A DNA stretch of 54,584 nt, taken from Lentisphaerota bacterium (GTDB taxonomy: Bacteria; Verrucomicrobiota; Lentisphaeria; Victivallales; Victivallaceae). Below, one piece after another: positions 26,099-33,933 of the stretch. The position numbers and the translations under genes were made by a program. The notes beneath the pieces are model-generated. The model worked only from the letters and a program-made list of their open reading frames with translations, made no database searches and was not told the DNA's origin. The stretch is taken from the NCBI GenBank assembly GCA_015061725.1, contig SUVX01000020.1, positions 1 to 54,584 of the forward strand. Direction: 5' to 3'. Each line of letters begins with the position of its first letter. Position 1 is the first letter of the stretch.

Positions 26099-27346
26099 TT
26101 ACAAAATATAATTTGATTTTTCTGTTAAAGCTGTTGGCAGGGGGTACGCTTCAGCACTGTTCTCACGCAGCAGATATTCCGCTGCCGCCTGAATGAAAAA
26201 GATGGTTCCGAGATCCCGGATATGATAGGGAGAAGCATCACTTCCGGCAGGCGGTATGATTTTTTCAAGAATTGCACCGTGCAGATTGTGATCCTGCGGG
26301 TGGGTAAACTGCATGTTCATGCAGTAGTTGAGAGCCTTGCCGAGCAGAGGTTCAAAAATGCTGTTTCCTGTTTCAGATTGATACTGCAGAAAATAACGGG
26401 CGGCACAGGCGGAACCGCTGGTGGCATGTCCGAAACTTTCGGTATTGAAGTCCACCCGGGTCCGCCGGATGATGCCGCCGTCCGTACGCAAGGCACGGGC
26501 ATACCATTGAGCGCCGCGTTCAAAGCAATCCAGAAACCGTTTGTCTCCGGTTGCATGGTAGAGTTTTCGCATCGGCATACCCCACCAGTAGGCGTGCCGC
26601 GGATGAATGTCCTGTCTGGTGGTATTGCACGGGATATAAGCGATCCAATTGCCTTGCGGATTCTCTTTTTCAAGGAGTGTTTCTCCAATACGCTGCGCCA
26701 TATCAAGAAAAGAGCGGTTGCCGGTCAGCTGCCAGGCAGTCACAAAAACGGCGTCATCCAGCAGCGGACGGCCCTGATGAGATCGGGTTTCAAAATTAAA
26801 TTGCCGCTTCTGCGGATCGTAAATATCATTAAAGATACCTTTCTCCGGCACCCAGGCATGGTCTCTGACCCATTTGAGAGCCTGTACGGCAGCGTCGGAA
26901 TAACTCAGGTCGCCGGTACTTTCAGAAAGATAAAATAAACCGTCAAGCGATTCAAGTACCGCCGAAATATTGATTTGATCGGGAATATCTTCAAAAGCGG
27001 GGATCAAACCGGCATCTTCAGAAGATGTGATCCGGTTGTCCATGATAAATCCTGCACTGAAGGCAGCCTCATCCAGCAGCTCAGGTTTGTCCAGGGCTTT
27101 TGCGGCCAGACACAGAGCTTTGATCGCCTGTCCGGTGTGCCACATCGGACAGAACATTTCCCACTGCTGTCCGGCGGCACTGTACTCGCCCCGTATTGCA
27201 CCGCGCCAGCGCTTATAAGAGAGCCTCGGGGGGAAGTTTACCTGCTCCTCACTGCGGACCATAGCAATTTCAGTCAGCCATCTGACGGCAAGTTCAAGAG
27301 AGTCGCAAAGCTTTGCGGCATCGACAGAATAAATGTTGTTATCCAT
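26099..27346 (-). CDS. Cytoplasmic alpha-barrel glycosidase-like protein
   Basis: A 415-residue all-helical protein with no signal peptide. Repeated helix pairs with aromatic-rich loops (MFCPMWHTGQAIKALCLAAKAL, SAVLESLDGLFYLSESTGD, HAYWWGMPMRKLYHATGDKRFLDCFERGAQWY) suggest an (alpha/alpha)6 barrel of the type found in GH88/GH105 unsaturated glucuronyl hydrolases or GlcNAc 2-epimerases. I cannot choose between these by eye. It follows a pseudopilin gene and precedes DUF4838, so breakdown of imported oligosaccharide is a reasonable inference. No clear Shine-Dalgarno sequence precedes its ATG. Confidence 0.65.
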   Translation of the reverse strand: MDNNIYSVDAAKLCDSLELAVRWLTEIAMVRSEEQVNFPPRLSYKRWRGAIRGEYSAAGQQWEMFCPMWHTGQAIKALCLAAKALDKPELLDEAAFSAGFIMDNRITSSEDAGLIPAFEDIPDQINISAVLESLDGLFYLSESTGDLSYSDAAVQALKWVRDHAWVPEKGIFNDIYDPQKRQFNFETRSHQGRPLLDDAVFVTAWQLTGNRSFLDMAQRIGETLLEKENPQGNWIAYIPCNTTRQDIHPRHAYWWGMPMRKLYHATGDKRFLDCFERGAQWYARALRTDGGIIRRTRVDFNTESFGHATSGSACAARYFLQYQSETGNSIFEPLLGKALNYCMNMQFTHPQDHNLHGAILEKIIPPAGSDASPYHIRDLGTIFFIQAAAEYLLRENSAEAYPLPTALTEKSNYIL

Positions 27347-27387
27347 AGGTGAAATCGTATCAAAGAGTCTTTTTTTGCTGCGGTTAC

Positions 27388-28323
27388 TTAGTGAACACCC
27401 CAGAAAGAGCGGTTCAGCGGTTTGTTGGCTTTTGTATTCATACAGCTTTGCAGGAAATCAAGCCGGACAGATCCGCAGTGCCCATCCAGATAAAGTATCG
27501 GCATGGAAGTGTTTTTATTGTGTATAGTCCGGAAGCCGTTGTTCAGCTGTGCGGTACAATCCATGCCGTATATCACCGCACAGTAAATATAGGAGGCTTT
27601 GGAAAGAGACGGCACTTTTTCAATCTTATCATCAACACGGCTTGATTGTTCAAGTCTCAAATGCAGATTCCATCCCAGATATTTATTGACACCATAAGAA
27701 CATCTGGGCATGGTGCCGTCTTCCCGTCTGTACACTTTGCAATTCCAGAAACTGCGGGTGCGGTCATCATCAAAAGCAAACGGATTGGCGATGTAACGCT
27801 TATTGGGCAGATCTTCAGGAAATCCGCCCAGCTGGGCGAACCAATACCCCTGAACGCCCCTGGCAATGTTGCCTTTGGGCTTGTAACCATCGAAATCATC
27901 CACATACTGCATGACAGCTTTGCCTATCTGGGAAAGTTTGTTTGTACAATCCATCTCGTTGGCACGCTCCCGGGCACCCTGCAATGCAGGCATCAAAAGT
28001 GCTGCCAATATAGCGATAATAGCGATGACCACCAGCAGTTCAATCAGCGTGAACGCTGATTGAATGAAGCACGGCTCCGCCGTGTGAAGCGCAGCGTTGC
28101 TGCATGAAGCGTTTGCCTGCGGCAAACATGAAGCACTTGCTTTGCAAGTATGAAGCGGCGTATTTTTATGAGCGGCACTCTCCGTATGTTTCCGTACACA
28201 TCCGTACTGATCCGTACAAATAAAGCGTTTGAAAAAATCACGGCAGAGTTGTGAGGTGACCACCAGTAATTCGATCAAAGTGAAGATTTTTTTGCGAAAG
28301 ACAGTGTTGGCTTCCTTTTTCAT
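27388..28323 (-). CDS. Pseudopilin with doubled leader motif and hairpin array
   Basis: A 311-residue pilin-like protein. FTLIELLVV occurs at residues 14-22 after [13 protein letters not shown], as in a normal prepilin. It then breaks into about 68 repeat-encoded residues, rich in Cys, Ala and Ser. A second complete motif starts at residue 91, followed by [38 protein letters not shown] and a globular region. Codons of the two motif copies differ (TTG ATC GAA TTA against CTG ATT GAA CTG), so this is not a fresh tandem duplication. The start is supported by GGGAG six bases upstream. It leads an operon with the alpha-barrel and DUF4838 genes. Confidence 0.85.
   Translation of the reverse strand: MKKEANTVFRKKIFTLIELLVVTSQLCRDFFKRFICTDQYGCVRKHTESAAHKNTPLHTCKASASCLPQANASCSNAALHTAEPCFIQSAFTLIELLVVIAIIAILAALLMPALQGARERANEMDCTNKLSQIGKAVMQYVDDFDGYKPKGNIARGVQGYWFAQLGGFPEDLPNKRYIANPFAFDDDRTRSFWNCKVYRREDGTMPRCSYGVNKYLGWNLHLRLEQSSRVDDKIEKVPSLSKASYIYCAVIYGMDCTAQLNNGFRTIHNKNTSMPILYLDGHCGSVRLDFLQSCMNTKANKPLNRSFWGVH
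28039..28157 (-). repeat. Hairpin array with ATGAAGC linkers, copy 1
   Basis: On the plus strand, TTCAATCAGCG-TGAA-CGCTGATTGAA is followed by four short perfect hairpins, each with a 3-base loop: CACGGC/GCCGTG, GCAGC/GCTGC, GTTTGCC/GGCAAAC and ACTTGC/GCAAGT. They are separated by (A)TGAAGC linkers. The first hairpin includes codons Thr-Leu-Ile-Glu of the pilin motif. The array is translated in the pseudopilin frame. Confidence 0.9.
28158..28220 (-). repeat. AAAATACGCCGCTT block and 10-bp TACGGA repeats
   Basis: Plus-strand TCCGTA hexamers start at 28181, 28191, 28201 and 28211, an exact 10-bp period. Beside them is the GCGGCGTATTTTT block. Order and period match the first pseudopilin leader near 4.2 kb. 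Confidence 0.85.
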
Positions 28324-28380
28324 TTTGACTCCCTTTGTATTGTTAAAAGTCAACGGACAAACTGTTTTAATGCTGCAAAT

Positions 28381-28409
28381 AATATACCGTATCAGAAATT
28401 GTAATACAA
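28381..28409 (-). promoter_or_regulatory. Promoter of the pseudopilin/DUF4838 operon
   Basis: On the minus strand, TTGTAT, a 17-base spacer and TATATT, about 58 bases before the pseudopilin ATG. The rest of the gene-free stretch to 28771 holds nothing I can identify. Confidence 0.5.
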
Positions 28410-28771
28410 TTATAAAATTGATGCATTTTATTGCAATATGGAAACAGGAAAAATGTCACAGATACCGTTGCACACCGATAAAAACAATGCTGAAAAGCTG
28501 AAACAAAACGGTAAAATCACACCTTTATATTGCGTTGCTCTGAAGAATAAAATCTTACAACATAATCAGACAAAAAAGTTTTTAATTCATGTTCTTTGTA
28601 CATTTTAAGGCGCAAAATTGTCCGGCAGGGATTTTTTATCACAGATGAATGTACGGTATACTGTCCGGAATAAAAAACGCCGCATTTTGTTAAAAATGAA
28701 GCGTTTTCCGGATTCGACGGTCATACCGCCCATCACAGACACGATGGACGCTTCCCGCCTTGTCCACCGGA

Positions 28772-29008
28772 GTCAACTTAGAAATAAGTTGGCTGTTTTT
28801 TTATGTTACCCCGGGCGGGACTTGAGTTTTTGAGAGAATTTCTCAAAACCGCAAAAACAACAAAAGTGTTTTTGTCCCCACGGGGTTGACGGCATAGCCG
28901 CATATCGCTAAGGCGCGACTTGTCACGGCGTAATATAATGAAGCCGGATCAAGTTCCTTTTTATCCTCCATAGCCTCCGGCGAAGGAGGATGGGTGTACC
29001 ATTAAAAA
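28772..29008 (+). repeat. tRNA-Arg-associated hairpin repeat, distal copy
   Basis: It begins GTCAACTTAGAAATAAGTTG with the same terminator hairpin and runs through the same palindromes as copy B. It ends with the interrupted tRNA 3' remnant and GGGTGTACCATTAAAAATAC, exactly as at the tRNA itself. It lies about 8 kb from the tRNA gene. Confidence 0.85.
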
Positions 29009-29060
29009 TACGGGGCTGTTGCTCACCTTTTTTGAGGTTTTGCAACAGCCCCGTATTTTT
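29003..29060. terminator. Strong bidirectional terminator
   Basis: ATACGGGGCTGTTGC and GCAACAGCCCCGTAT form a 15-bp stem flanked by A and T runs. It would end the transcript of the 1289-residue protein gene on the minus strand, 39 bases after its stop. Confidence 0.85.
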
Positions 29061-29098
29061 TATGAAAGGAAAGTTTCTTCTCTTCCCCCCTTCAATCC

Positions 29099-32000
29099 CT
29101 ATTTTATTTCAACTAAAGCAAAGCTGTGAGCGGGCAGGTGGAGTTTCAGGGTATTGTTTTTGAAGCTTTGAAGTTTGATGCCGGGGTTCTGCCACTTCAG
29201 CTGAATGCGGACGGTGGGCAGATTGGCTTTTTTCTTCAAGGCGTAGAGTTCCTGATATTCCGGATCGGGACCTTCAAGGAGTTCCGCTGCCGATTTGAAG
29301 TTTTTCATTTTAAGGACAGACGGATTGAACTTTACCGTAACATCCTGATTGCGGCGGGTGTTGCCGATGTGGGAAATTACGGCAAGGAGACGGTTGTCCT
29401 TTTTGTGACGGTAGAAGCTGACCAATACATCTTTTCCCTGCGTGACCTGAGCTGCTTTGCGTTCATCCCAGTAACCGATGAATTCGGCTTCAGGCACATT
29501 GAACTTATCGTAGATACGCACGATCTTATCAAAGATACCATGATGACAACGGTTGAGGGCGTTGATGGTGTTGTGCAGGAGCGTACCGCTTAAAAACGCG
29601 CGGGTAATGCGCAGTTTGTAAAGTTCGGGGTCTTCCTTGCCGCCGCCGTACTGTTTGGTCAAAACGTCGTTGGACTGATAGACGGCATTGTTGATGCCGA
29701 AGGGCAGGGAACTTAATTCACAGGCGAACATCGCAAGCGGATAGGTGTCCAGAATATCTTTGCCGTTGTGCATCAAGCGGCTGCTCTGCTGACGGATGTG
29801 TTCACCGTTGAACAGGTGCGTGACAAAGGTGTAGGCGGGCAGTTGGACGGAACTGGTGTTATGGACGTGAATGATGTAATCATCCGCGCCTGAATCCAGC
29901 AGGATCAACGCCAGTTTGCGGTAGAAGTTGCGGTAGGCGATCAGAGGTGTGCGGGTGAAACAGCCGTGATGGTTGTTGTCGCAGCTGGGAACGATTCCAA
30001 AGTCGAAATTGATTCCGTTGACTTTGACCTTTTTCAGATATTCTTTGACTCTCCAGAGGAAGAAGTCTGCGCCTTTTGAGGCGGGGCAGAGCAGATAGAG
30101 CGTATGGGTTTTGTTTTTGCGCTGTCCGGTCCAGACCTGACGGGGGACGGACTCCCATTCAACGCCGAAAGCCCGCATTTCGGGATGTTCGTCTGAAACG
30201 TAGAAGGGGTTGTAGTTAAAGGGCTTGACATTGTTTGCTTTCAACAGCGCAACAGCTTTCTGCTGATCTTTGATCAACGTGTCGTTATCCACGCCGGGAA
30301 CATCGGCAAAGGCATCGGCGAGTGTTCCCAAGTGATTCATGTAACTGCACCATGAGGTCGGGGTTTTGCCCGGACGGTTCATCTGTGCGTTCCATGCCCA
30401 GCTGGCGGTATTAAGAGGATAACGCTTGTGCCGGGGTTTCACAGGCGTTCCCAGAAGTCCGCAGTCAAATTCAAAGGTTTTTCCCGCCTTGATATTGCGG
30501 GCGATTTTTACGGTGAAGACGGCCTCGTTGGCGTTTTTGATGATGATCATGGGCTTGGAGGAACTGTTCCAGGATCTGTCGCTTTCGGCAAAGAAACAGA
30601 AGCCTTTTTCTTCGTTGCCGATGAAGACCACGGGGAAGTATTTGAATTCAAATTTTCCGGGGGCAAGCGCGCGGGTGATCTTATTGCTCCAGCCGATGGC
30701 GGAGGTATGGAGATACTTCGCAAATTTGGCAGGAAGCGTAAAACGCAGTTCCACGTTGGAAATATTTTTGAGCGCAGTAATTTTGATCTGATTGTGCTGA
30801 ACGCCGTCATATTCCAGCCAGCCGTTGGAAACGACTTTGAAGTTTTTGCCGTTTGCGGTGGAAATCATTTCGGCACGGTGTTTTTTTGCGGAGGTGTTTT
30901 TGAAAGAACCTCTGACCTCTTTGCCGTCAATGAAAAGCGCAGGGGCGGCGGTGAAAAGATTGTCGCCTTTTGAAGTGATCTGTTCCGGCAGCAGACTGTC
31001 GGCTTTCCAGGAGTAATTTCTGAGGACGACTTGAGCGTTGAAGCCGTTCTTTTTATTGTATTTCATTGCGGTATAGGGCGGAACGATGCGGGATTCGTCC
31101 ACTTTGAATTTTGACCATTCTCCGTATCCGGGGAAGAGGAAAGACTGTCCTGAAATCAGATTGCCTTTGCCGTCAGTCAGCTGAACGGTGTAGTTGCCTG
31201 AAACAGCATCTTTTTTGAACGGAATAACGGTGGTATCGGTGATTTTTCCGGTTTTGTAAATAACTTTGCCCGCCGGATTTTTCAGGAAAAGGGTGAATTT
31301 TGCTTTTGCACCGAACTTGGAACGCAAGATGGCAGTTTTGACAGAGGCATTCACCTTATCGGCATAAAAAAGCGGTTTGACGGTCAGGTATTCCGCAGAA
31401 ATCTGCAGGGGAACATCCTGACTGGAATAGATTTTTCTGCCGTCGGCTGAAGTTAAACGGTAAACCAGTTTATCCGCCTGAAGCATGGTAAGCGGTGCGG
31501 AAATTTTGATTTTCTGCGGCATGTTTGCCGTCAAATTGATCTTTTTATCAAAGAGATTCTGCGGCTGGAGCAGCCCCGTTGAACTTTCCTGAATGATGGT
31601 GAAATTGACACTTTGATTGACGGGGGAAACAATTTCAAACTCCTGCTCCAGGTTGCCGAAAGAGGGATTGCCTCTGGAAATGACTTTGAGAGCCGGAGCC
31701 GTTTTGTCAAACTTCAAATCATAGAAAAATTCATCACGTCCCCAGTAACCTTTTTTGTTGGCAATATCACAGGCAAGGTCGGTGGCGGCGGTAACGGCAG
31801 AGTTGAAGAAACTGCGGCAGAAGTTGAGTTTCAAATTTTCGGGCGGTGCAGAAAGCTGCAGAGCTTTCCAGGGCAGGACGATTTTTCCCTCCCAGAGAAA
31901 AGTATCATCAATCTGCATACCGATATGGGATTTGTAACTCCATTCGGGATTGTATTTGCTGTTCTTTTCAAGCACATCACATCTGCCGCCGTTGACGGTT

Positions 32001-32968
32001 CCGCCGAAATAATAGGTTTTGCCGCTGTGGCGCAAATGCAGTTCAAAGGACTCCACCCCCCAGACACCCGCTTCGGGATCGCTGGCAGAAAAGCCTTTTA
32101 AAATCGTGGTCTTTGCGGGGAAAATGGTGTTGAAGTCCACATAAAGATTTTTGCTGTCGTAAGAGAAAGAAGCATTGTTGACCGGCAGTTCCCAGGACTT
32201 GAAAGGACGGCGCAGATTCTGCAGCTGGATATAAGAACTGCCGCCGACACGACGGGGAGAAGCCGTGATCGTTCTGCCGTAACGCTTGTGGACGGGAACG
32301 CTTTTTACGCCGGAAAGGGCGGCGATTTCCGCACCGGAAAGCGGACGCTTGTAAACGCGCATACTTTTGATGAATGTGTCATTGGGCCAGGGGTGGATTC
32401 TGTACCATCTGTCAGAAAAGGGTCCGATGTTGACGGATTCCATTTTTGACGGAATAACTTTGTAAGGCTGTGCGGCTTCACGGATAAGTTTTCCGTCCAG
32501 ATAACAGCGGATTCTGTCGCCGTTCCAGGTGAAAACGGCACGGTAAACGGTATCGGGTTTGAGTTTTTTTGTACCGCCGTAAAAGTTGTTGCGTCCGTTG
32601 GAAAAACGGTACTGGAGAACCGGATTTTTGCTGAAAGTGTAAAATCCGATTTCTTCTCTGCCGTTGGCGCGGATGACGGCAAGAGTTCTTGCCGCGCTTT
32701 TGGACTGAAGCATTCTTGAGGGCAGGGCAAACTCAAGAACGATACTGCCGGATTGCCCGATCAAGCCTTTGGCGGGGAAAGAGTAGACTTTTTCTCCGAA
32801 AGCCATCAGTTGAGAGCCTGCAATTTCTTTGAATTCCCCGTCAAATGTCACGGTTTTGCTGTTGACCGTAACTTTGCGGGATTCTGCCGGATCAACGACC
32901 AGAGTTGCGTCTTTGGCACAAAGAGTGCCGATCAAGGCAAACAAGGCGAAAAGAATTGATTTTTTCAT
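29099..32968 (-). CDS. Giant secreted LamG/CBM/glycosidase-like protein
   Basis: A 1289-residue exported protein (signal peptide MKKSILFALFALIGTLCA). A LamG-type domain covers about 55-230 (VLEFALPSRM, YRAVFTWNGDRIRCYLDGKLI, FIKSMRVYKRPLSGAEIAAL). A CBM9-like sandwich follows at 250-430 (SFSYDSKNLYVDF, WEGKIVLPWKALQL), then Ig-like segments. From about 770 it shares VVFIGNEEKGFCFFAESDRSW and LLGTPVKPR with the two other giant proteins, then a probable barrel (VNGINFDFGIVP, HVHNTSS) and a closing sandwich ending LHLPAHSFALVEIK. Likely a cell-surface or periplasmic polysaccharide-degrading enzyme, DUF6067-like; substrate unknown. The ATG has AAGGAAA upstream. It follows an OppC-type permease gene by 41 bases. 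Confidence 0.75.
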   Translation of the reverse strand: MKKSILFALFALIGTLCAKDATLVVDPAESRKVTVNSKTVTFDGEFKEIAGSQLMAFGEKVYSFPAKGLIGQSGSIVLEFALPSRMLQSKSAARTLAVIRANGREEIGFYTFSKNPVLQYRFSNGRNNFYGGTKKLKPDTVYRAVFTWNGDRIRCYLDGKLIREAAQPYKVIPSKMESVNIGPFSDRWYRIHPWPNDTFIKSMRVYKRPLSGAEIAALSGVKSVPVHKRYGRTITASPRRVGGSSYIQLQNLRRPFKSWELPVNNASFSYDSKNLYVDFNTIFPAKTTILKGFSASDPEAGVWGVESFELHLRHSGKTYYFGGTVNGGRCDVLEKNSKYNPEWSYKSHIGMQIDDTFLWEGKIVLPWKALQLSAPPENLKLNFCRSFFNSAVTAATDLACDIANKKGYWGRDEFFYDLKFDKTAPALKVISRGNPSFGNLEQEFEIVSPVNQSVNFTIIQESSTGLLQPQNLFDKKINLTANMPQKIKISAPLTMLQADKLVYRLTSADGRKIYSSQDVPLQISAEYLTVKPLFYADKVNASVKTAILRSKFGAKAKFTLFLKNPAGKVIYKTGKITDTTVIPFKKDAVSGNYTVQLTDGKGNLISGQSFLFPGYGEWSKFKVDESRIVPPYTAMKYNKKNGFNAQVVLRNYSWKADSLLPEQITSKGDNLFTAAPALFIDGKEVRGSFKNTSAKKHRAEMISTANGKNFKVVSNGWLEYDGVQHNQIKITALKNISNVELRFTLPAKFAKYLHTSAIGWSNKITRALAPGKFEFKYFPVVFIGNEEKGFCFFAESDRSWNSSSKPMIIIKNANEAVFTVKIARNIKAGKTFEFDCGLLGTPVKPRHKRYPLNTASWAWNAQMNRPGKTPTSWCSYMNHLGTLADAFADVPGVDNDTLIKDQQKAVALLKANNVKPFNYNPFYVSDEHPEMRAFGVEWESVPRQVWTGQRKNKTHTLYLLCPASKGADFFLWRVKEYLKKVKVNGINFDFGIVPSCDNNHHGCFTRTPLIAYRNFYRKLALILLDSGADDYIIHVHNTSSVQLPAYTFVTHLFNGEHIRQQSSRLMHNGKDILDTYPLAMFACELSSLPFGINNAVYQSNDVLTKQYGGGKEDPELYKLRITRAFLSGTLLHNTINALNRCHHGIFDKIVRIYDKFNVPEAEFIGYWDERKAAQVTQGKDVLVSFYRHKKDNRLLAVISHIGNTRRNQDVTVKFNPSVLKMKNFKSAAELLEGPDPEYQELYALKKKANLPTVRIQLKWQNPGIKLQSFKNNTLKLHLPAHSFALVEIK

Positions 32969-33009
32969 AAGTTTCCTTTTTTTATATGTTATTTGAAATA
33001 AAAGTTTTT

Positions 33010-33933
33010 TCACTGAGCATAGGGGTCAAGCGCATCCCGCAGCGCATCGCCGAGAAGATTGAGTGCAAGAACGAGGATGAACATGGCGCCCCCGGCGCCG
33101 GTGATTTCCCACCAGACCCCCCGCCATAAACGTTCCTGTCCGTCTGAAATCATAACGCCCCAGCTGGGAGCGCTCTGAACGCCGAACCCCAGATAACTTA
33201 CAATAACTTCAAGCATGACAGCTCCCGCAAAGGAGAGCGTAAAATAAATAATTGCCAGATGCATGACATTGGGCAGAATGTGACGGAAAATAATCACTCT
33301 GTCAGACACGCCCGCCACGCGTGCGGCTTCCACAAAAGCACGGCGTTTCAATTTCATGGTTTCTCCGCGCACCACACGGCAGATGGTGACCCATCCGGTG
33401 AGACCGATTGCCACATAAACGGCGAGCATACCCGGTTCAACATTGACGGCGTTTGCGGCAAAATTGACGAACTGCATCAGTTCAGGAGAGAGGAATCCGC
33501 GCGAGAAGAGCAGAGCAAAAGCAAGAATAAACAGTAGAGTCGGCATGGAGGCCACCGTACTGTAAAGCCAGATGACCACATCGTCGATCCAACCGCCGCA
33601 GAAACCTGAGATACACCCCAGCGCAACGCCGGTTACAACGGCGATAAGTCCTGAAATTACACCGATTTTAATGGCGGTGGAACTTGCGGCAATACTGCGG
33701 AGAAGAACATCCCGTCCCTGATAATCCGTCCCGAGCCAATGCGCTTTAGAGGGCGGAGAAAAACGGTTTTCAGAAGTTTGTGCGTAAACGGGAACGGTCA
33801 TATTCCGATGACAGAGTGTGCCGTGAATTTCAAATCCGATGGCGACGGCAAGGTAGAGCATGACGACAAAAAGCGATGCCATCGCCGTTTTACTGCGTTT
33901 GAATTTACTCCAGGCAAACTCCCGGGGGGTCAT
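33010..33933 (-). CDS. OppC/DppC-type ABC permease, orphan
   Basis: A 307-residue inner-membrane permease. An N-terminal helix (AMASLFVVMLYLAVAIGF) is followed by HWLGTDYQGRDVLLRSIAAS, typical of the OppC branch, and five further helices. The EAA loop is AFVEAARVAGVSDRVIIFRHILPNVMHLAIIY. The C-terminus ends DALRDALDPYAQ, also typical. Such permeases need an OppB partner, two ATPases and a binding protein, and none of these is in the window. The start overlaps the mnmG stop (ATGA). It may import peptides or oligosaccharides. Confidence 0.9.
   Translation of the reverse strand: MTPREFAWSKFKRSKTAMASLFVVMLYLAVAIGFEIHGTLCHRNMTVPVYAQTSENRFSPPSKAHWLGTDYQGRDVLLRSIAASSTAIKIGVISGLIAVVTGVALGCISGFCGGWIDDVVIWLYSTVASMPTLLFILAFALLFSRGFLSPELMQFVNFAANAVNVEPGMLAVYVAIGLTGWVTICRVVRGETMKLKRRAFVEAARVAGVSDRVIIFRHILPNVMHLAIIYFTLSFAGAVMLEVIVSYLGFGVQSAPSWGVMISDGQERLWRGVWWEITGAGGAMFILVLALNLLGDALRDALDPYAQ

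Noticed and set aside
28039..28157. Possible CRISPR array in the hairpin chain
   Set aside because: Linkers are only 6-7 bases, the units between are themselves palindromes of 13-17 bases, and no cas gene is present.
28618..28833. ORF of 71 codons upstream of the distal tRNA repeat
   Set aside because: Runs into the repeat family and has no family motif or ribosome site.
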